Below are positions 59,531 through 64,000 of a stretch of 64,000 bases of DNA, one piece after another. Position numbers and translations under genes: made by a program. The notes beneath the pieces are model-generated. The model made no database searches and was not told where the DNA came from. It saw only the letters and a list, made by a program, of their open reading frames with translations. Every line of letters starts with the position of its first letter. The stretch's first letter is position 1. Origin of the DNA: Lysobacteraceae bacterium PS02065 (lineage in GTDB: Bacteria > Pseudomonadota > Gammaproteobacteria > Xanthomonadales > Rhodanobacteraceae); contig JASCPI010000002.1 in assembly GCA_029959555.1 (NCBI GenBank), positions 62,001-126,000 of the forward strand. The letters are read 5' to 3'.

Positions 59531-60832
59531 ATGTCCACCCGCCAGCCGCAGTCCACGCCGGACCCGCGTCGTATCGAGCCGTTCTGGTCGCGCCTGCCCG
59601 CGATCGCGCTTTACCCGATGCACTCGTCCGCACTTCTGACGATCTTCGTCCTCGCGCTGTGCCGCCTGTCGATCTACCTGCCGATGGGCTGGCTGCTCCA
59701 CCTGCTCGTGTGGATCCCCTTCTACAAGTACGCCGCCGAGTGCCTGCGCGCGAGCGCCAACGGCGTACTCACGCCTCCCGAGTTCGCGACCCGCGTCGAC
59801 GAGTCGAGCGGCTGGACGATCGTCAAGCTGCAGATCGTCTACGTCATCCTGGTCCTCGTCGCGACGATCTTCCTCGGGCCCATCGCAGGCGCGGCGACGA
59901 TGATCGTGCTCGGCATCGGCCTGCCCGCGATGACGATGTCGATCGCGATGGACGGCAGCCTCGGCCACGCGCTCAACCCCGCGACATGGCTTTCGGTGAT
60001 CGCGCGCATCGGCGGACCGTACCTGCTGCTCATGGGGCTCACCCTGCTGTTCAACATCAGCGAGTCCCGCGTGATGGCCCTGCTGCCGCCTTACCTGCCG
60101 GGGCCGCTCGCGGTGGTGGTGTACTACATGATCGCCCAGTACGTCGCACTGATGACCTTCCACCTCATGGGCTACATGATCTGGCAGTACCACAGCGAGC
60201 TCGGCTTCGAGCCGGAGATCGAGACCGTGGCACCGCTCGCCGCGCGTCGCGACGATCCCGACGGTGAACTGCTCGAGCAGAGCCAGGCGCTGGTGCGCGA
60301 GGGCGAGGTGGACGCCGCGATCGCCGTGCTGCGCGAGCACATCCGCAGCCGCGGCGGCACGCCTTCCGTGCACACGCAGTACCGCAAGCTGCTGGCCCTC
60401 GGCGACCATCGCGAAGAGTCGCTGCGCCACGGCCGCGAGTGGCTCGACATCCTCATCGGCCAGGACGACAACCGTCGCGCGCTCGCGCTGCTGCGCGAAT
60501 GCGTGGCGCTGGATCCCGCCTTCAAGCCGCCGGCGGACACGGTACTGCGCCTCGCCACGCTCGCCTCGGAAGCCAGCCAGACCCAACTCGCGCTGAGCCT
60601 GCTGTCGGGTTTCCATCGCACCAACCCGAAGCACAAGGACCTGCCGGCGAACTACCTGCTCGCCGCGCGCCTGCTCGCCGAGCGCATGGGACGCGACGCG
60701 GAGGCCCGCAAGCTGCTCGATCACCTTCTCGGCGCGTTTCCCCAGCACGCGCTGCGCGAGGACATCGCGCGCTATCGCGCCTTCCTCGACACCCTTGCCG
60801 CACCGGCGCCTGCGCGCGCGCCGAACGGCTGA
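59531..60832 (+). CDS. membrane protein with C-terminal TPR-like domain
   Basis: 433 residues. Residues about 30-210 contain six or so hydrophobic segments (LLTIFVLALCRLSIYLPMGWLLHLL, IVYVILVLVATIFLGPIAG, ALAVVVYYMIAQY...), with YMIWQYHSELGFEPEIE marking the membrane exit. From about 245 on, a soluble helical repeat domain (LLEQSQALVREGEVDAAIAVLREHI, LRHGREWLDILIGQDDNRRALALLRECVALDP, ...) looks like TPR. No enzyme motif. It converges on a rhomboid gene with 4 bases between stops; the two share the membrane-plus-TPR layout. Function unknown. Confidence 0.8.
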   Translation: MSTRQPQSTPDPRRIEPFWSRLPAIALYPMHSSALLTIFVLALCRLSIYLPMGWLLHLLVWIPFYKYAAECLRASANGVLTPPEFATRVDESSGWTIVKLQIVYVILVLVATIFLGPIAGAATMIVLGIGLPAMTMSIAMDGSLGHALNPATWLSVIARIGGPYLLLMGLTLLFNISESRVMALLPPYLPGPLAVVVYYMIAQYVALMTFHLMGYMIWQYHSELGFEPEIETVAPLAARRDDPDGELLEQSQALVREGEVDAAIAVLREHIRSRGGTPSVHTQYRKLLALGDHREESLRHGREWLDILIGQDDNRRALALLRECVALDPAFKPPADTVLRLATLASEASQTQLALSLLSGFHRTNPKHKDLPANYLLAARLLAERMGRDAEARKLLDHLLGAFPQHALREDIARYRAFLDTLAAPAPARAPNG

Positions 60833-60836
60833 CGGA

Positions 60837-62327
60837 TCAGGCGCGGACGCCCGCGGCGTCGCCGAGCAGCACGCGCGCCTTGCCTGCCTCGGGCGTCGAG
60901 GGCAAGGCGCGTACGATGGCCTCGAGCAGCGGGCGTGCCACGGTGGTTTCCCCGCTCGCGATCGCACGTTGCGCGACCGCGAGGCAATCGCCCGCGAGTC
61001 CGGCAGCCGCCGGAGCGGCGAGATCGATCGTCGCGAGCACCCGCAGGGCCGCCGCGACCTGGCCGAGGCGCGCCCACTGGCGTGCCACCGACACGCGCAG
61101 CGCGGCTGGCAGGCGTGTCGCGCCCGGCGCGATGCGTGACACATCGTCGAACACGCGGCGCTGGCTCGCGACGTCGTCGGCATCCTTCGGCACGATGCCC
61201 AGCACCGCCGCGGCGGCCTCGCCAAGACGCGGCTGACCCTTCTCGCATCGTGCGCAACGGTAGAGCGCCTCCAGCACGTCCAGATCGGCGGGATCACGCG
61301 CCGCGAGCGGTTCGAGCAGCTGGCGCGCGGCGGAAATCTCGAGGCGACCGACATGGCCGAGCGCACGCTCGAGGTCGTCGCGCGCCTGCACGGCGGCATC
61401 GGCACGTTCGTCCTCGTCGAGGAAGTCGCGGCGCTGCCAGCCGAGCCCGACCACCGCGAGGCCGAGCAGAGCGCCGGACACGATGCCGCCTGCATGCGCC
61501 TCGAATCCGATGCCGGCGCCCTTCGTGAAGGCGAGGTTGTAGAGCTCCCAGCCGAGCCAGGCGGGCAGCAGCACGAGTGCCGGCGCTTTCACATAGTTGA
61601 AAACGAAGAAGAACCACCAGAAGAAGCGCACGCGACGCATGCCCCACAGCACGCAGTAGGCCCCCATCAGGGCCGCGATCGCCCCCGAGGCGCCGAGCGC
61701 ACCTCCGGGTTCACCCCAGTTCCAGGCGAGCGACGCGAGCGAGGCACCGAATCCTCCCAGCGTGTACAGCGCGAAGAACAGGCCGGCACCGAGCGCACCT
61801 TCCACGAGCAACCCGAGCATGACGAGGAACACGAGGTTGCCGACCAGATGGCCGACGCCGCCGTGCAGGTAGGTCGCCGAGATCATCCTGACCGGATCGA
61901 AGCGGTCGAATCGCTGCAGCCAGCGTTCCGTGAACACGCCTTTCCAGGCACGCGCGAACACGTCGCGCCGCGCGCGCCAGTCGGCCATGTCGTCGGCACG
62001 TGGCACGACGCTGCCGTCGGCGAGCGCGGAGGTGAAGCGGTCGTCGTGGTTGAGGACGAGGGCGGCGTGCTTCGGGTTCGCCGATGCGACAACCCCGAAT
62101 TCCCTTGCGCGTTCGCTGTCGCCCTTGGCGGAAAGCCATTCCGCGTACACGGGGAACTCCTGTACCCCGAGGCCCGAGGCGACGTAGACCTCGACGGCGC
62201 GTTCGCGTGCCCGTTCGCCGCCGACCTGCCAGCCCAGGAACACGAACACGTTCACGAGCACCAGCGCGAGCGTCACCCACGGAAACGTGGCCCGCGTCGG
62301 CAGGCGGTGCAGCGGAAGGATCAGCAT
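60837..62327 (-). CDS. rhomboid-family intramembrane serine protease with TPR tail
   Basis: 496 residues. Catalytic Ser214 in GASG (212-215) and His278 in EAHAGG; HGGVGHLVGN (155-164) supplies the oxyanion-type His and Asn. Six core helices follow an N-terminal helix with a long loop (about 35-145). After the last helix, residues about 310-490 form a cytoplasmic helical repeat region (LLEPLAARDPADLDVLEALYRCARCEKG, AALRVLATIDL...). Rhomboids cut transmembrane segments of substrate proteins; none can be named here. ATG 62327 with AAGGGGAC about 8 bases upstream. Confidence 0.92.
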   Translation of the reverse strand: MLILPLHRLPTRATFPWVTLALVLVNVFVFLGWQVGGERARERAVEVYVASGLGVQEFPVYAEWLSAKGDSERAREFGVVASANPKHAALVLNHDDRFTSALADGSVVPRADDMADWRARRDVFARAWKGVFTERWLQRFDRFDPVRMISATYLHGGVGHLVGNLVFLVMLGLLVEGALGAGLFFALYTLGGFGASLASLAWNWGEPGGALGASGAIAALMGAYCVLWGMRRVRFFWWFFFVFNYVKAPALVLLPAWLGWELYNLAFTKGAGIGFEAHAGGIVSGALLGLAVVGLGWQRRDFLDEDERADAAVQARDDLERALGHVGRLEISAARQLLEPLAARDPADLDVLEALYRCARCEKGQPRLGEAAAAVLGIVPKDADDVASQRRVFDDVSRIAPGATRLPAALRVSVARQWARLGQVAAALRVLATIDLAAPAAAGLAGDCLAVAQRAIASGETTVARPLLEAIVRALPSTPEAGKARVLLGDAAGVRA

Positions 62328-62627
62328 GCGCGTGGAGTCCCCTTGATGACGCCATCATAGCGTCGCGGCGAGGCGGCGACCTACGCTTGGCAGTCAGCGC
62401 ACACACCACCGTGAGCGTCGATCGGCGATGGGCGCGACGTCGTTCGAAAGGCAGCGCCAGTGGAACGAGCGCCGCCACCTTCGGGCATTCGCCCCCGGGC
62501 CAGGCCTCCCGCAGCCCGGACCGGCGTCGCGATCGCCTTCGTCGCATGTCGTCATGCCGCTGCGTCGCAACGGTACGCGACGGGGTCGCCCGTATACTGG
62601 ACGGCCCCGTTCGAGGAAGTCCGCTGC
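62328..62627. other. intergenic region upstream of the second DUF1684 gene
   Basis: 300 bases between divergent genes. It contains TATGAT (minus strand, 62354-62359) about 26 bases before the rhomboid start and TATACT (plus strand, 62593-62598) about 29 bases before the DUF1684 start; both look like -10 boxes, without clear -35 boxes. Nothing else is recognised. Confidence 0.45.
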
Positions 62628-63509
62628 ATGATCCGCCGCCTGTTCGTGTCCTGCCTCGTCCTCGCCGGCGCCGCTGCCCATGCCGCGGACGACTACACCG
62701 CAACGGTGGAAACGTGGCGCGCCGATCGCTACGCCTCGCTGCGCCAGCCCGAGGGCTGGTTCAGCTTCATCGGCTCGGGCATCGTCAATACGGGGACGAG
62801 CACGGTCGGTAGTGCCGCGGACAACGCGATCGTGCTGCCGTCGGGCCCGAAGCACGTCGGCACGCTGACGCTCGGCGCGGATGGCGTACCGCGCTTCCGC
62901 GTGCTGGCCGAGAGCGGCGCACGCATCGAAGGCACCGACAGCGAAGGCGAACAGGTCCTCAAGACCAACCTCGACGGCAAACCGACACGCGTCACGTTCG
63001 GCAGCCGCTGGTTCTACGTGGTCAAGTCCGGCGACACGACGGGCTGGCGCCTGCGCGACACCGAATCGCCGGCACGCAAGGCGTTTACGCACATCGAGCA
63101 CTTCCCGGTCGACGCGACGTGGCGCGTGCAGGCCGACTGGGTGCCGTTCGACCCGCCGCGCGCGATCGAGCTCGTCACGATCATCAACACGCTCGAGAAG
63201 GCGACCGTGCCCGGCAAGGCCGTGTTCGAACGCGACGGCAAGCGCTACGAGCTCGAGCCCGTGACCGAGGACGACGGCCGCCTGTTCTTCATCATCGCCG
63301 ACCGCACGAGCGGCAAGGAAACCTACGGCGCCGCGCGCTTCCTCTACGCCGACGCACCCAAGGACGGCAAGGTCGAGCTCGATTTCAACAAGGCCTACAA
63401 CCCGCCGTGCGCGCTGTCGCCGCACGTGGTCTGCCCGACCGCGCCACCCGGCAACCGCCTCGGCCTGCGTGTCGAAGCCGGCGAGAAGACCTACGCGAAA
63501 GCGCACTGA
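62628..63509 (+). CDS. DUF1684 family secreted protein (copy 2)
   Basis: 293 residues; signal peptide 1-19 (...AAAHA). Same architecture as the protein at 24730-25620: GWFSFIGSGIVNTGTSTVGSAADN, FPVDATWRVQADWVPFDPPRAIE, KAVFERDGKRYELEPV, ADRTSGKETYGAARFLYADAPKDGKVELDFNKAYNPPCALSPHVVCPTAPPGNRL. GAGGAAG lies 9 bases before ATG 62628. Function unknown. A perfect 13-base inverted repeat follows 10 bases after the stop. Confidence 0.9.
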   Translation: MIRRLFVSCLVLAGAAAHAADDYTATVETWRADRYASLRQPEGWFSFIGSGIVNTGTSTVGSAADNAIVLPSGPKHVGTLTLGADGVPRFRVLAESGARIEGTDSEGEQVLKTNLDGKPTRVTFGSRWFYVVKSGDTTGWRLRDTESPARKAFTHIEHFPVDATWRVQADWVPFDPPRAIELVTIINTLEKATVPGKAVFERDGKRYELEPVTEDDGRLFFIIADRTSGKETYGAARFLYADAPKDGKVELDFNKAYNPPCALSPHVVCPTAPPGNRLGLRVEAGEKTYAKAH

Positions 63510-63963
63510 GTGCGGTGATCGACAGGAACATGTCCATGTTCCTGTCGCTTTCCATGTGCCCTCGCGAGCACACCGTCCCGGGATCGAAGGCTGTGCCCCG
63601 GTCCCGAACACCTCTTCGCCATCGCGAGCAGCGTGGTGAATGAGCCGGCAAGGGCCACAACGGGCTCCCGTTGCCACGACTCCCGAAACCGCCGCGAACG
63701 GCACGCCCCGATCGCATCGCCGACGCGCGGCGTACATGCCGGCCGCATGATGCCCGAGCGGGATCCGACGCACGGCGTTCGCGAGACAGGAGATCGCCAC
63801 GCCCCCGCGAACGCGACACCGACGTGACGAAAATCCTTTCCAGACGACCACCTACAGCGTCGCTACAAGGTTTCTACAAGCGCCGGCACGCGATCGGCGG
63901 GATGGTCGGGGCGTCCCACGCGGCACTCGCCGCGCTGCCCTCCAGCCCATGCCAAGGTCCGTC
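63510..63963. other. intergenic region with a perfect dyad, otherwise nothing recognised
   Basis: About 450 bases. The dyad at 63520-63547 stands out; the rest has no convincing open frame. The last 130 bases (63830-63963) are somewhat less GC-rich and contain CTACAA twice (63851 region and 11 bases later), possibly the regulatory region of the next gene. Confidence 0.45.
63520..63547. repeat. perfect 13-base inverted repeat with a 2-base centre
   Basis: CGACAGGAACATG is followed by TC and then its exact reverse complement. No T-run follows on the plus strand. The 2-base centre is too small for a relaxed hairpin loop, which would need to open one or two pairs; it may instead be a protein-binding operator. 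Confidence 0.75.
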
Positions 63964-64000
63964 ATGACGTCGATGCCGCGTTTCGTGCTCCGCCCCCTGC
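63964..64000 (+). CDS. possible start of a further gene (cut by the window end)
   Basis: ATG 63964 with AAGG about 7 bases upstream, reading 12 codons (MTSMPRFVLRPL) to the window edge. Basic N-terminus compatible with a signal peptide. Too short to identify. Confidence 0.3.
   Translation, partial: MTSMPRFVLRPL

Noticed and set aside
63671..63967. 98-codon open frame near the window end
   Set aside because: Arg/Pro-rich, no ribosome-binding site; looks like a shadow frame in an intergenic region.

Overview
The window is a chromosomal stretch of a high-GC gammaproteobacterium. The order Lysobacterales (Xanthomonadales), probably near Rhodanobacteraceae such as Dokdonella, is an inference from gene order (dapA/gcvR/bcp/phoH, panBC with pcnB-folK, rsfS-rlmH-maf-rng-yhdP, rsmD-coaD-yfhL), from an Azotobacter-type 7Fe ferredoxin, and from family-level protein resemblance. 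I could run no searches. Most of the window is densely packed housekeeping DNA with many 4-bp stop/start overlaps.

Layout. 1-430: a 121-bp tandem repeat and REP-like palindromes. 437-2313: a short-chain dehydrogenase divergent from an AraC-type regulator. 2511-6729: a three-gene minus-strand operon of foreign-looking, locally very AT-rich DNA (a secreted Ig/PKD-like protein, a small membrane protein, and a large secreted zinc-phospholipase C/S1-P1-fold protein), ending beside the 3' end of a tRNA-Ser gene. 6972-9193: tRNA-Ser(UGA), serS and a VOC protein. 9487-20744: a membrane protein, then dacB-rarA, and the rsfS-rlmH-maf-rng-yhdP series. 20862-25620: sulfurtransferase, CoA-type Nudix and DUF1289; a periplasmic FKBP isomerase; an enoyl-CoA hydratase; a DUF1684 protein. 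25647-32120: mutL, amiC, tsaE, nnrDE and divergent queG. 32125-36523: panD, panC, panB, folK and pcnB. 36564-42931: tRNA-Glu(CUC), fdxA, bamC-dapA divergent from gcvR-bcp-phoH-nitroreductase-exonuclease. 42938-51459: a secreted TPR/propeller protein, a Nudix hydrolase, then a long minus-strand series rsmD-coaD-lipoprotein-yfhL-ggt-MBL(broken)-DUF4920-TMEM43-MAPEG. 51527-53963: ftsY-mutY-yggX. 53967-56522: a run of small proteins of unknown function, including a metallothionein-like one. 56582-63509: tRNA-Phe, a 2OG-Fe dioxygenase, recQ, two membrane/TPR-type proteins (one a rhomboid protease) and a second DUF1684 protein. The start of one more gene may lie at 63964.

Functional themes: envelope assembly and remodelling (dacB, amiC, bamC, yhdP, the FKBP isomerase), DNA repair (rarA, mutL, mutY, recQ, the 5'-3' exonuclease), tRNA/rRNA and translation quality (serS, tsaE, queG, rlmH, rsmD, rsfS, rng, pcnB), coenzyme synthesis (panBCD, coaD, folK, nnrDE) and redox/metal homeostasis (bcp, yggX, fdxA, yfhL, metallothionein-like). 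I found no CRISPR array, phage or transposase. The most unusual items are the AT-rich secreted-hydrolase operon next to tRNA-Ser, an MBL hydrolase interrupted by one stop codon, an RsfS with a histone-like Lys/Ala tail, a peroxiredoxin lacking both usual resolving cysteines, a duplicated DUF1684 family, a perfect 13-bp dyad, and four -10-like boxes placed exactly for leaderless mRNAs.
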